This document shows, piece after piece, positions 1-11,274 of a stretch of 64,000 bases of DNA. The translations under genes were made by a program, and so were the position numbers. The stretch comes from Apoderus coryli. Its lineage: Eukaryota; Arthropoda; Insecta; Coleoptera; Attelabidae. The stretch lies in the NCBI GenBank assembly GCA_911728435.2, contig OU452199.1, positions 40,063,253 through 40,127,252 of the forward strand. Direction: 5' to 3'. Below the pieces are notes generated by a model. That model was not told where the DNA came from, made no database searches, and worked only from the letters and a program-made list of their open reading frames with translations. The stretch's first letter is position 1; each line of letters starts with the position of its first letter.

Positions 1-60
1 ATAAATTTTTCAAACTAAGCCTTCTGTCTCTCTCATTTTCATATATCTTTTACTCGATTT

Positions 61-1584
61 GACGTTTATGGGCCTGCAGAAAAATGTTATTACTTTCATG
101 GCACACTAAATTAATTAGTCAAAGTAATATACGAGAATAGTGAAAATGCTAAAAAATGTTACATTGCCGATATTTCGAAAACTATGTATTTTCTAAATTA
201 GTAACCTATTAGAAAGTTTCTTTAATTTTTAATATTACGTAAGATCAAATTATAAAAATATACCTGTTCCATTTGAAAAAACTGACTTTCGACTGTTTTT
301 ATAACATCGTTTTCAGTATAATTTTTTGACCACCCTGTAATAATAATTTAGAAAATGTCGTACGTATCGGAAAAAGGAGACCTTATTTAATAAGAAAACG
401 CCTGCAAAATGCTTACTACAGACTTCATTATAAGAAAAAACTGTGATTATTATTGAGCCCTAAAATGTCAGTTTTGACATAAATCTTGATATACGTCAAA
501 AACGGCTGGATTTAGGTATAGGACATGATACATGAAACATGTCTAGAATCTTATGTGGAATCCAAAAATGTCATAATATACAGGGTGTCCTACGGTGACA
601 ACCCATCAGATTATTTCAGAAACTACTTCGAATTGAATTTTGAAAATATCAGTGTCTATATTGTCAAATATGCTCTACTCAAATAATATAATAGCAACGG
701 CATAGCACTTCCGGTTATACCGGAAGTTGATGGCAACTTTGTTATTTTAAATGGAACACCCTATATATTATTACATTTTTGGATTCTAAATAAGATTTCA
801 GACATATTTCATGTATCATGTCCTATACCTAACGTCATGATACATGAAATATGTCTGAAATCTTATTTAGAATCCAAAAATGTAATAATATATAGGGTGT
901 TCCATTTAAAATAACAAAGTTGCCATCAACTTCCGGTATAACCGGAAGTGCTATGCCGTTGCTATTATTTGAGTAGAGCATATTTGACAATATAGACACT
1001 GATACTTTCAAAATTCAATTCGAAGTAGTTTCTGAAATAATCTAATGGGTTGCCACCGTAGGACACCCTGTATATTATGACATTTTTGGATTCCACATAA
1101 GATTCTAGACATGTTTCATGTATCATGTCCTATACCTAAATCCAGCCGTTTTTTACTTATATCAAGATTTATGTCAAAATTGACAGTTTAGGGCTTCATA
1201 AGAATTCCGTTTTTTCCTTGTAAATCAGTACTTAATAATTATTTTGCAGGTATTTTTTTATCAGGTGGCATCTTCTTTTTCGAATTGACAAGACATTTTC
1301 TGATTATTTTATAGAGGGTGGTCAAAAAATTATATTGAAAACGGTTCAAGAAAAACAGTTTGTAAGTCAATTTTTTCAAATGGAATGGGTATATTATTAT
1401 TATTTTGTCTTCCTTAGCATTAAAAAATAATGGAATTTTGTAATAGGTTATCATTTTCTAAAATGCATAATTTTCGAAATATCGTCATTTTAAATTTTTC
1501 TGCAGCGCCTACCGTTGTCTCTCTGGAAGCTAGCTAATTAATTTAGTTAGCCATGAAATTATTGTCATTTTAACGTCAAACTAA
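61..1584. repeat. Large foldback (inverted) repeat, family A
   Basis: Two arms of about 750 bp face each other around a 14-bp spacer (821-834): base 820 pairs with 835, and the pairing continues outward. The inner 280 bp (541-820 against 835-1114) are nearly perfect. The outer parts are more diverged and seem to come from two subfamilies. Nested inside are TA-CAGGGTGTCC at about 581 and GGACACCCTG-TA at about 1060. Each arm carries a palindromic ACTTCCGG/CCGGAAGT block (707-727 and 929-949). Related half-copies lie at 2866-3609 and 12408-13110. No coding potential is seen. It is most likely a non-autonomous DNA transposon or foldback element. Confidence 0.8.
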
Positions 1585-1663
1585 ACGTCAAATTAATAAA
1601 AATGAAAAATATTTATTGATATTATAAATTTATTATTAATTCATGGAGAATAAAATAAAGTGA

Positions 1664-2714
1664 TTAATTGTTGATTACAAGAAAGCATTTGACCGAGTTG
1701 AACATCCCAAACTAATGCAGCTCCTCAGGAATCTTGACATAGATCAAAAAGACATTAGATGTATAGAAAATCTATATTGGTACCAGACTGCACAGATTAG
1801 GCTCAATAATGAGCTGTCTGATGATATAGAGATCCAGAGGGGCGTGCGACAGGGATGTGTCTTGTCCCCGCTTTTGTTCAACCTGTACTCGGAGGGGGTT
1901 TTCCGGGAAGCATTGGAAGATGCGGATATCGGTATTAAAGTCAACGGAGTGTGGATTAATAACATACGTTATGCTGATGACACAGTGCTCATCACTGATA
2001 ACATGCAAGACTTACAAAGACTGATAAACACAGTCGGTCAACATAGCAGATTGATGGGTCTAAACATAAACACTAAAAAGACGAAGTTTATGATAATATC
2101 AAGGAACCTAAATGCGTTTGAAGACTCACAGTTAACATTCAACGCAATGCGCATAGACAGAGTGAACAAATTTAAATACTTGGGCATGTGGTTATCTGAA
2201 GACTGGACCTCTGATATCGAGGTCAAGAGTCGCATCGAACAAGCCCGACAAGCATTCCTAATACTGAGGAGAGTATTTAGTTGCTCGGACTTCGATCTTG
2301 GTCTGAGGTTGATATTCTTAAAGTGCTATGTGTGGTCAGTACTTCTCTACGGGATGGAAGGTTGGACTCTTAAAGTCAACAACATTAACAAATTGGAAGC
2401 GTTCGAGATGTGGCTTTACCGCAGAATGCTCAAGATACCGTGGACTGCAAGAATAACAAACGTAGAAGTTCTGTCCAACATCAACAAAGAACGTGAACTG
2501 TTAATCACAATAAAAAAGAGAAAGAAACAAGAAGTATGAGTATTTACAGTTGTTGATCGAGGGTAAGATAGAGGGCCGTAGAGGGATAGGAAGGAAGAAA
2601 TTGTCATGGTTGCGGAACATAAGACAGTGGACAGGAATAAATGACATACATACCCTAATTCACACCGCAAGAGATAGAGAGGAGATGGAAAATGTGATCG
2701 CAAACATCCATTAG
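1664..2714 (+). pseudogene. Non-LTR retrotransposon reverse transcriptase fragment (RTE/R4-like)
   Basis: An open frame without an initiator runs from 1664 to 2539 and is read through RT motifs: a KAFDRV-type motif near 1679, the RQGCVLSPLLFNLYSE motif, and the YADDTVLI catalytic box with its two aspartates near 1975. After the stop at 2539 a conserved C-terminal segment continues in another frame (KIEGRRGIGRKKLSWLRNI near 2563-2620) to a stop at 2712. This marks a frameshift. The N-terminal endonuclease is absent. The wording of the motifs fits RTE/Dong-type elements, but the clade is an inference. The fragment sits between inverted arms of repeat family A (1140-1584 and 2866-3240), so it may be cargo of a larger foldback unit. 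Confidence 0.85.
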
Positions 2715-2865
2715 TGGATAGCATCCGAAGAAGAAGATTAATATCACCTGTGGAGTATTTAACGAGAGAAACCCCCATTTGCTAACGATGACTAGAGAAA
2801 TTAGGAAGAATTTGGAGAAATCATTTAGAGCAGGTTGGGTATTACAATACTTGATTTGTATAAAA

Positions 2866-3609
2866 TTTAAAATGACGATATTTCGAAAACTATGCATTTC
2901 AGAAAATGGTAACCTATTACAAAATTGCATTATTTTTTAATGCTAAGGAAGATAAAATAAGCATAATATACCCATTCCATTTGAAAAAATTTACTTTCAA
3001 CTGTTTTTCTTGAACCGTTTTCAATATAATTTTTTGACCACCCTGTATAAACTAATCAGAAAATATCTTGTCAATTCGAAAAAGAAGATCCCACCTGATA
3101 AAAAAAATACCTGCAAAATAATTATTAAGTACTGATTTACAAGGAAAAAACGGAATTCTTATGGAGCCCTAAACTGTCAATTTTGACATAAATCTTGATA
3201 TAAGTAAAAAACGGCTGACGTTAGGTATAGGACATGATACATGAAATATGTCTGAAATCTTATTTAGAATCCAAAAATGTAAGAATATATAGGGTGTTCC
3301 ATTTAAAATAACAAAGTTGCCATCAACTTCTGGTATAACCGGAAGTGCTACGCCGTTGCTATTATATTATTTGAGTAGAGCATATTTGACAATATAGACA
3401 CTGAAATTTTCAAAATTCAATTCGAAGTAGTTTCTGAAATAATCTAATGTCACCTCAACTTCCGGTATAACCGGAAGTGCTAAGCAGTTGGTATTATAAT
3501 ATTTGAATAGACCATATTCGGCAATACATATACCAAAATTTTCCAAATTCAATTCAAAGTAGTCTCCGAAATCTTTTAATGGGCCGTCACCACAGGACAC
3601 CCTGTATAA
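2866..3609 (-). repeat. Family A repeat copy with internal 130-bp tandem duplication
   Basis: This is the reverse complement of the 1140-1510 arm for its first 370 bp. It then continues through the TATAGGGTGTTCC junction into two tandem units of about 130 bp, starting near 3325 and 3455. Each unit contains a palindromic ETS-like block (3326-3346 and 3458-3478). It ends in GGACACCCTG-TA at about 3604. Together with 835-1584 it encloses the RT fragment at 1664-2714 in an inverted arrangement. Confidence 0.75.
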
Positions 3610-3640
3610 TATAAGATTTCTATGCTCTGTAGTACCTAGT

Positions 3641-3716
3641 AGGTACTACACCAGATTTTCAGATTGTTCCACAGTGTAGTTTCTCCATAATCGATCGAAT
3701 CCCTTCCCGGTGGGAC
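3641..3716. repeat. Short dispersed repeat with CGATCGAATCCC...GGTGGGAC core
   Basis: A block of about 75 bp that begins GTACTACACCAGATTTTCAG and ends CCCTTCCCGGTGGGAC. It recurs at 11778-11852 with few differences. A shortened form (CGATCGAAACCCTCGGTGGG) lies at 29571-29592 directly against a CACCCTGTA end. Its origin is not recognised. The rest of 3717-4230 is AT-rich and shows no gene. Confidence 0.6.
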
Positions 3717-4233
3717 GTCTGATATAATAGTAAATTTTTTTTTTTCTATTTCAATCTGCCCTCGTAGCGGAACGCGCATTATTTAATTACAATAAAAACT
3801 AATTTATAATTAACAGTAGTAGGTATAATAGGTACCTACCTATATATATCTACGAGATTAAAATAAGAAAAAGAGCAATCAAATTTTTATTTTTGAAATT
3901 TTTAAACAGTCCATGTCTGATGCCTTCATGAAATGCTTGTCGGCTAAACATCAAAGAAATAATGTATAATGATATAAAGAAAAGCCGCTTACCTAAAAAT
4001 ATTATTATATTATACAGTGCAGTTCAAAATAATGGTGTGTACCTATGAATCTCGTAGTTTCTACAAACAAGTTCTCGGTGTTTTGAATTAATAAAATTTA
4101 GAAACAGTAAACATATCTTTTCAATTATTTTAATGCAAAGCATTGGTTAAAATCTGTAATTAAGACTGTTTAAAACATCATTTAAAATCTTTAAATCTAA
4201 GAAAAAGAAAAAAGATACTCCAAGAAGCCAATC

Positions 4234-4512
4234 TACAGGGTGTCTCGAAATTTAAGAGGAATAATATATTTTTTTTCATATGAACATAGGTATATCGGAA
4301 AATGCTTCGTTTTTCAGATACAGGGTGCTATTTGTAAATTCCTGACGATGGGTTTTTAGCAATATTTCCGAAACGCGTCTCGATATCAAATTGAAATTTT
4401 GCAGACTTACGTATCTTATTAGTAGGAGTATTAGGATTATTAAAAAATATGATATCCCATGGTTAGGAAAATGTCAGGGGTGGGTTAGGTTCGGGGGGTC
4501 AGAATAAATTTA
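4234..4512. repeat. Dispersed repeat family B, copy 1
   Basis: It begins TA-CAGGGTGTCTCG and contains a second internal GATACAGGGTGCTATTTG. It ends in a G-rich stretch (GGTGGGTTAGGTTCGGGGGG). A second copy lies at 46640-46925 with the same internal landmarks, including CCTGACGATGGGTTTTTAG and ATGATATCCCATGGTTAGG. There is no ORF. The CAGGGTG ends place it with the other TA-flanked repeats of the window. Confidence 0.7.
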
Positions 4513-4740
4513 AAAATAAAATAAAATCTAACTCATGTAACTCGGAAACTAGGGCACACAGTTATAAGGTGTGTTTTTTTTATAGAGGTATAGGACTAAG
4601 TTGGCAACACTTTTTGAACTTGCGGCCATTTTGTCACGCCTGAGCAAATTGTGCAAATTTATTTTGGAAATCATGATTCTGTTCTAAATACTTATCGCGC
4701 TCTACGTCCCTTTTACGATCAACATAATCGTCCATCAGAG

Positions 4741-5575
4741 CAATTAATTTGATTATCTATGAAACGCAACCACAGAGACGTTGTACAGTGCGTACAGACG
4801 AAGTCATTGCCACTGTAAAGCGCAGCGTATAGAGGAAGACCCGAATCAGTATCACCATTGTGCACAGGAATTGGATATGTGTTCATCCATTTTATGGAAG
4901 ATTTTGCGGGAAGATCTTGGTTTGCGTGCTTACAAAATCCAACTCGTGCAACAATATAATCCACACGATCGCCTAGCAAGGCGTGAAGTCGGTGAATGGG
5001 CCCAAACCAAGATTGCCGATTTTCGTAAGCGATGGAGCTCACTTTTGCTTGAATGGATACGTCAATAAACAAAACTGCCGTATTAGCAGTGATGGTAATC
5101 CTCAAGTGTATGTTGAGATACCGTTACATCCAGAAAAACTGACTGGTGTGCTTTATGGGCTAGTGGAATCATTAGTCCGTACTTCTTTAAAAACGATGCT
5201 GGTCAGAACGTTATACAGTCAACGGTCATGATTACTGACTTTTTCGTTCAGCAATTGAACAACCATGATGAGGATGAGGAGCTGTGGTTATTTGATGCCA
5301 CAATTGATTTATTGAAGGAAACGTTTGGTAACCGCATAGTTTCACGTTTCGCACCCATGAATTGGCCTCCAAGATCGTGCGATTTAACTAGCTCGTCTAC
5401 GCTGATGTGCACGAAACGATTGACCAGTTGGAGGACAATATTCGCCGCGTTAATGTCGATATACGGCCACAAATGTTCGAAAAAGTCATGGAAAATTTAA
5501 CCTCCAGATTAGACCACGTCTGAGCCAGCTGTGGCGGTCATATGCCACTGTTCATATTTAAATTATAATGCCAGA
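4741..5575 (+). pseudogene. Mariner-family transposase pseudogene
   Basis: Broken pieces of one transposase are read in changing frames. 4781-5068 contains EEDPNQYHHCAQEL and SSILWKILREDLGLRAYKIQ. 4983-5231 contains NGYVNKQNCRI and NPQVYVEIPLHPEKLTG. 5228-5500 contains MITDFFVQQLNNHD and NWPPRSCDL. The N-terminal segment (VRTDEV.ATVKRS) starts near 4770 and the C-terminal end (SRGGHMP) is near 5525. At least three frameshifts are needed to read it through, and the expected catalytic QDGA region is deleted. Such transposases are common in insect genomes. It cannot be active. It may itself be nested in an older element, because 4567-4640 and 6353-6470 show weak inverted similarity. Confidence 0.85.
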
Positions 5576-5900
5576 AGATTATCTTTCGAATAATGTCAAT
5601 TTTATTTTATTCCATTTCAAAGTTTTATGACAGTATAATAAATAATACAGTATTCTGCCTCTCCGCTCGCGAGGCGTCCTGCGCATCTCGTCGCGCATGC
5701 CGCCATTATGGGTTAAAACGTCACAATAATCGCATAGACGTCGATAGATACCGTTCAATCCTGTGTTCAATATATAGTTCATTGTCGGCGTGTACGAGAT
5801 AAATAAATATTGTTTTGTAATCTAATTCTGTGTTTTTGGTATAGTGTTCGTGAGAATTAAAAGGATTTTATTTTTATTAACGTGTCTTGTGATTAATACA

Positions 5901-6001
5901 ATGAACAATCAGGGAGGACATGTGTGTGCTGTAAAATGTTGTCCCAATAAGCGGTACACTTGCTCTAAACATTTTTTTCGCTTCCCCAAAGTTCCTGTTA
6001 G
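5901..6001 (+). CDS. Putative 5' exon of a THAP zinc-finger protein
   Basis: An ATG at 5901 opens a 33-codon reading that begins MNNQGGHVCAVKCCPNKR and runs through FFRFPKVP, followed by AG-GTGCGTAA, a plausible splice donor at 6002. The C-x3-C pair near the N-terminus and the FFRFPK block are the hallmarks of the first half of a THAP domain, a DNA-binding zinc finger found in P-element transposases and in host regulators. If not spliced, the frame stops at 6033. The second half of the domain was not found downstream. It could be the first exon of a host gene or of a P-like transposon. Confidence 0.5.
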
Positions 6002-6033
6002 GTGCGTAATAAGTAAAAATAAAGATGAATACT

Positions 6034-7208
6034 AGATAATTTTACGTTTATAACAACTATTTGTATAACCGTAAAATTTATATTACGAAATGACAGTATC
6101 TAATATGTTTTTAAACTAAATGCAAGTGAAACATAAACACAAGTTGTCGCGTGGCGAGATAGCATGATAACGCAATCAGCTAGAGGTTATATTATTGACA
6201 ATATATATATGGCCCGTGTTTGACTAAAATTACTGAGAACAGGATTCAGTTGATGCAGAATTCAGGCACACGGCTTGTATGTGGAATTTGTATGATGTGA
6301 ATATTCCTCATAAAACTGTCATTACGCCACCGCTAGTCAGGACCTGACTTCTAACCCAAAATGGCGGCGTCATACGTCACAGTTTGAAATGATTTAGTTA
6401 AAAGTGCCAACGTGGACTCGGAATGCTGTACTTATTATGCTGAGGTTCTATACCTACCTCTATAAAATCACCCTATACAAACACAAAACTATTTATTTAC
6501 GTATAAAATGCCTCCATGGTATGGCCAGCTAAAAAATAGCCTCATTATCTTATGGCCACACCTCGTAAGCACCAGCGTCATTATTTGTTGATTGTTGAAA
6601 AACTAAAGTATCAACGTTAGACGTCCATTTTCTAACGTATTTGAAATAATGTGGGTATAGACAATAAACAGTCTCATATCCTAGGTGGTCTTTGCTAATA
6701 AGTAAGACATTTTGCCTACACTTTTACACTAATCAACTGATATAGGTAAGTGTCCTTACCCTCGACAAAATCTATGGTTGTTATGCATCATTACGTAGGC
6801 AAACCACAAAATAATCACTGCATGTAGGTATAGGTACCTGGTACAGTAATTTTCAAAATTACTTTAATCTACCATATGGTGTTTTTTTAATACGTTCTCC
6901 ACTAAAGTTGTATACTTTTATACATCATGTGAATGTTGTATTGTATTGTGTATATGTAGGTATACAGTGTGGGAGTGAATTATGTCCCTTTTACTAAAGT
7001 ACAACAGGCTGTAACAAAGAAAAATAGATGGTACCTAATATGTCGTTTTATAGCTTTTGCCAAAGATATTTTTGTTACCTACATTAGTATATTGTGTGCT
7101 TAGTAGGAAAATGAACACTTTCCTGGAAAACTATAGAATTTGATGGGCGAGGCGCCAGCCGATTTTTTCGGAAATCGGTAATAAACTATTAGAAGTTATC
7201 TTTATTAT
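6034..7208. other. AT-rich intergenic stretch, no gene seen
   Basis: No coding signal is visible. A segment at 6353-6470 (CCAAAATGGCGGCGTCATAC and CTATACCTACCTCTATAAAA) is an imperfect reverse complement of 4567-4640. This could be the remains of terminal inverted repeats around the mariner and THAP pieces, but the match is too weak to be sure. Confidence 0.4.
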
Positions 7209-8139
7209 ACAGGGTGGCCCATTAGTGTGTGGGTGGAAGAAATCTCAAGATCTATAAGCGATGGACACAAAAATCCTTTACAAAACTTTTAGGCACTGAA
7301 GAGGTGTACAACCCTAAAATGTTTTCAATTATACAGGGTAGTTTACAAACGCGCGGCAGACGAAACTTGCTTTTTCTTAATGCGACACCCTGTATATTTT
7401 AACAAAAATGAATGGCGCTCTAAAAGACAGATGGTGAATATTAACGAAACGTTTTTAGATACATCAATGATAATTTACTTACACATATATTTGATTTTTA
7501 ATTCTTAATAAGTGTAAAAAATTGTACAGACACATAGTATTTCTAATATAATAAAATGTAATGTCAAAATAATAATTATTAATGTCAGATAGTTTTCAAG
7601 AAATTTAATGTATTAATTTGTGATAATGTAATATTTATAAGTTATTAGTTTAAATAGATAGTTTCAATTCGTGTTGTTCTTAGTAAACGATTCTTTTACG
7701 ACCCAGGGATTGTTTTGCCGAAAGGCGATATATATTTTTGATAATAAGTCAAACCAAAAGGATTTCCAAAATTATAGTCATGAGCGTATCAAACTGGAGG
7801 TGGCAGGGGAAATATTTGATTAAAAAATATCGTCTTCTTTTATTTTGATAAAATGGTTAGTTTTCGAGAAAAATTTACTTAATAATCCACAAAAAAATTA
7901 CATAATTTGAAAATTTACGTATTCCATTGTGGATTACCATGAAACGTATTGTTTAGAAAAAAAAATAGTGTTTAAGTAAACTGTCATCTAATTGAAATTA
8001 AAAATAATTACATTTTATAATTTGCACTATATCCATGCAGAAAATGAAAAACAAAAAAAACGTAAACAATTTAATGAATGAATAAACAGACAATAATAAA
8101 AATAAACTGTTGCCCTCGAAGCACGAATAACTCTCCTTT

Positions 8140-9075
8140 TTGTTTTAGACATCAGCTACGTTTTTTAAGTATCGGGTTTTGTTCCTTTTTCTTCTCTTTG
8201 GAGGCACTATTTATACCAACATATTTTATATTTCAGATTTTCTAGGCCAAGTTCTTGTACGCAAAATAGTTGATTTTTTTAATTTTATTATTAAATTTAT
8301 TTTGCCCCTTTTTCTACTATTTACGAACGCCTATGTAAGCAAAATTGTTATGCTGCATGTTGTAGGTTATCTTATATCAAAGCTATATATAACTAGCCAA
8401 TTTTTCATTTTAGACCCTTTTTTACACTATTTTCGAACGCCTGTGAAAAATTATTCCGTATTTCGAATAAGTTTAGGAAGTATATATTTTTTTTATTTTG
8501 ACCCCTTTTACAATATTTACGACGCCTATGAAAATAAGTTATTTATAACACATTTTATAGCATATATTCTATCAAAGCTATAAATAACTAGTCAATATTT
8601 CTCCTATGTTTAAGAAATACGTTTTTTTCTAACCTTTTTACCCCATTTTACACTTTATTTGTTTGTCAATGTGGTCTAATTGTTTAGGTTAAATATTTTA
8701 GGTTATATTTAATTAAACGCACAAAAAAATTAATCAACATTTCGGATAACTTAAAACCTATGATTTTTTTGAACCCTTTTTTAAACCCCTTGCCTACACT
8801 CAATGTTAATCACCACCTATAAATATCCTGTAGTATTTTCGTACCAAATGTGGTCAAAATCCGTTAAGTGGTTTTTGAGTTATCACGGATACAAATTTTT
8901 TCTGGCCCTTCAATAGAATTTTCAAGGACGCCTATGGTACATTAATTTTTGTCGTGTATTTTTAACACCAATTCAACCAGTTGAATGTAAAATTTTTTAC
9001 ATTTTAAATATTTTTTTTATTTTACCCCCTTTTCTACTATTTACAAACGCCTATGTAAATAAAAATTTTATGCTG
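8140..9075 (+). repeat. Family D modular repeat (GAACGCCTATG modules), copy 1
   Basis: Several diverged modules of about 120-170 bp follow one another. Each contains a variant of TTTTGACCCCTTTTTACACT, then ATTTACGAACGCCTATG, then TAGGTTATATTCTATCAAAG. A distinctive 3' part reads CAAAATCCGTTAAGTGG then TTTTTGAGTTATCACGG. Related copies are at 28590-29592, 55385-56125 and 56820-57300. The long plus-strand reading at 8179-8583 is only an AT-rich open stretch in this repeat and resembles no protein. Confidence 0.75.
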
Positions 9076-9162
9076 AATTTTGTATGATATCTTATATCAA
9101 AGCTATATATAATTAGCCAATTTTTCTGGTATATTTGCGAAACGTTTTTTTTTCATATTTTT

Positions 9163-9372
9163 TTTTATATCAAGAGAGCGGGGTGGCCACTCAATAGCAC
9201 ACTTCTTAGAATCCATCTGCCGTCATAATTTTCGTTCAATTTCTTAAAACTCTTGAAAAATGGGCTGGACATCCATCCAATATGACTCAGATTTGGAAAA
9301 CGCCTATGGTACTCTCGAACTGCCATTGCAGAACCTATAAACAAAATGTATGTCAGCATATTCAAAATTGCT
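9163..9372 (-). pseudogene. Internally deleted IS630/Tc1-mariner-type transposase remnant
   Basis: On the minus strand the segment reads AMAVREYHRRFPNLSH, then FKSFKKLNEN. This is the N-terminal helix-turn-helix region (AAREYQRRFPNRRHP-like) of insect DDE_3 transposases. Within 20 codons it continues, in another frame, as AIEWPPRSLDI. That corresponds to the conserved WPPRSPDLNP segment, which normally lies more than 200 residues later. Most of the catalytic domain is therefore deleted. The remnant lies well inside the element bounded by TA-CAGGGTGGC ends, which ties that terminal sequence to this transposase group. The family assignment is from motif recognition, without a search. Confidence 0.65.
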
Positions 9373-10229
9373 GAATCGAAACGGCATTTTTACTATTCAA
9401 AAAACTTACAAATTCATAACAATAGCTTGATTTTTATTTAATCAGTTAACAAAATAAAATATTGTGTCTTATGATAAATATTTGACGTTACTATCTCAAG
9501 ATGACAGTAAACTGTCAACAATGTTCTTTCGAAACAATGTATTCCAAAATTGCGTACATACATTTTTAAATAAGAAATATTTTTAATATTGATTATTAAG
9601 TAAATTTTTGAACTCAATTTACTCAAAAACTAAGCATTTTATCAAAATAAAAAAAGACGACCTTTTTTAAGCAAATTACATTTTTTTTATTATGATGAAT
9701 TCAAAAAGTGAAATACGCCAGCGACAAAAAAGGTGGGGCGTTATTTCCCCTGCCCCCTCTAGTTTGATACGCCCATGACTATAATTTTGGAAATCCTTTT
9801 GATTTGACTTGTTAATAATTAAAAATCAAATATATATGTAAAATTTCATCGATGTATCTAAAAACGTTTCGGTAACATTCACAAAAAACCATCATCAGGG
9901 GCTAATTTTAAACGCCCTGTATCTCGCTTACAATATGTTTGCGGACCTATGTTTATAGCAACTTTTTTTTTTAAATTCATTGTTCTATCATCTCTTTAAA
10001 ATAAGGAAGTTGAATGCCATCACTGCAAGATAAGCCACCCTGTAAAAAAAAACAGGGCGGCAATCTTGCCCTAACCGCTTAATTTTCCTACTACCTAGCA
10101 CAATTCCTCTAATGTCCTTGTATTATATTCGAACTCATTATTTATGCAATTAGCAACATCCACAATCTAAAATCTCATGTCCCACTTCTTCCTGGAATAG
10201 TGTTGTGTGTTTTGTTTTGCCCAAAAATA

Positions 10230-10385
10230 GTCCTGTCCTGTGGCGTACCCCAGTGGGAAGGGCAGGCAGCAGCCGAGCATCAAAAGCAAGGAGGGACCCG
10301 ATGTGTGCCACACACGAAGTCGGCCACACCGTAGACCACCCAACGTGGCGCCCCGGGCCCAGCCGGGACATATACAAACTCTTTT
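10230..10385. other. GC-rich island of unknown origin
   Basis: A markedly GC-rich patch in AT-rich surroundings, with segments such as GGGAAGGGCAGGCAGCAGCC and GTGGCGCCCCGGGCCCAGCC. No recognisable protein is encoded on either strand. It could be the GC-rich end of a transposable element or a promoter remnant. Confidence 0.3.
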
Positions 10386-10530
10386 CACTCTTCTCTAGTA
10401 TAATATGCTCAATGCTCTTTTCTCTTCCACATAGAAATAGGTAAAGTTAGGTATAATACCATACATAGCAGTGTTGCCACGACAGTTATTAAAGTTGTAC
10501 TGATTTTTTTTTTTTGAAAAATATACTGAA

Positions 10531-11274
10531 TTGGGAAAAAATAATTATACTGAATGGAAATTTTGGATGAAAAATTTTCTTATTGATGCTGGACTCTGGT
10601 GTTGTGTTGAACCAAGACCTAATCAAGAAGTAAATCCTGAATTAGATCAACGTGCTCTTGCAAAAATTAATCTTAAACCGAATGCTGCGTCAGAAACGAG
10701 AAAAGCAAAAACTTCAGCCGAAGCTTGGTTAAATTTACAAAGAGCGTATGAGGATTCGGGAATCGTAAGGTTAGTTGGATTATATTCAAGTTTATTTAGA
10801 ACAAAATTTGAAACGTGTTCATCTATGCAAGCTTATGTAAGTGGAATAATTAAAATTGCCGAACAGCTAGAAAATATAGGCGAACCCTTTAAAGATCATG
10901 TTGTTGGTGGGATTATTTTAGGCGGGTTACCAAATGAATACAGACCTCTAATCATGGGTATACAAGGCTCTAAACAGACCACAACGACAGAATTTGTTAA
11001 AAATTTATTACTTCAAGAAAATATTCAAAATTTAAGTAATAATCAGAAAACAAATTCAGAAGAAGCGGCATTTTCAGGAAAATATCGATATGGTAAGAAA
11101 ACTCATAGCAAATTTAAGGGTCCACGCTGTTACAATTGTAATGAGTGTAGTCACAAAGCGAATGTTTGTCCAAAACCAAAAAGAAAGCCTGAAGCAAACT
11201 TTGCTATGGCGTGTGAAGACTTACAGTCAAAGAAAGACCAATGGTACATTGATTTACTCATAGTAAAAATTTGA
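10531..11274 (+). pseudogene. Ty1/copia Gag fragment
   Basis: A 247-codon open frame (first Met at 10531, GKNNYTEWKFWMKNFLID) resembles the copia Gag N-terminal region, which packages element RNA in virus-like particles. It has the typical middle region (TKFETCSSMQAYVSGI, LGGLPNEYRPLIMGI). A CCHC zinc knuckle (CYNCNECSHKANVC, C-x2-C-x4-H-x4-C) is encoded near 11127-11168. The frame ends at WYID, where the protease should begin, by a frameshift. The expected integrase and RT are wholly missing, so this is a Gag-plus-protease remnant. Confidence 0.85.

Larger units (their letters stand above)
7209..10043. mobile_element. 2.8-kb TIR element with TA-CAGGGTGGC ends
   Basis: The left end reads TA-CAGGGTGGCCCAT and the right end is its inverse, GCCACCCTG-TA, so both ends abut TA as in Tc1/mariner insertions. 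Long subterminal inverted segments are recognisable: 7440-7510 against 9800-9890, and 7740-7870 against 9600-9790, including ATAGTCATGAGCGTATCAAA and its inverse. Inside lie the family D modules (8140-9075) and a deleted transposase on the minus strand (9163-9372). It is interpreted as a non-autonomous derivative of an IS630/Tc1-mariner-type element. Confidence 0.75.

Noticed and set aside
8179..8583. 134-codon plus-strand open reading, hydrophobic
   Set aside because: It lies wholly in the family D repeat. Its Phe/Tyr/Ile-rich make-up follows from T-rich DNA, and the other copies of the repeat do not keep the frame.
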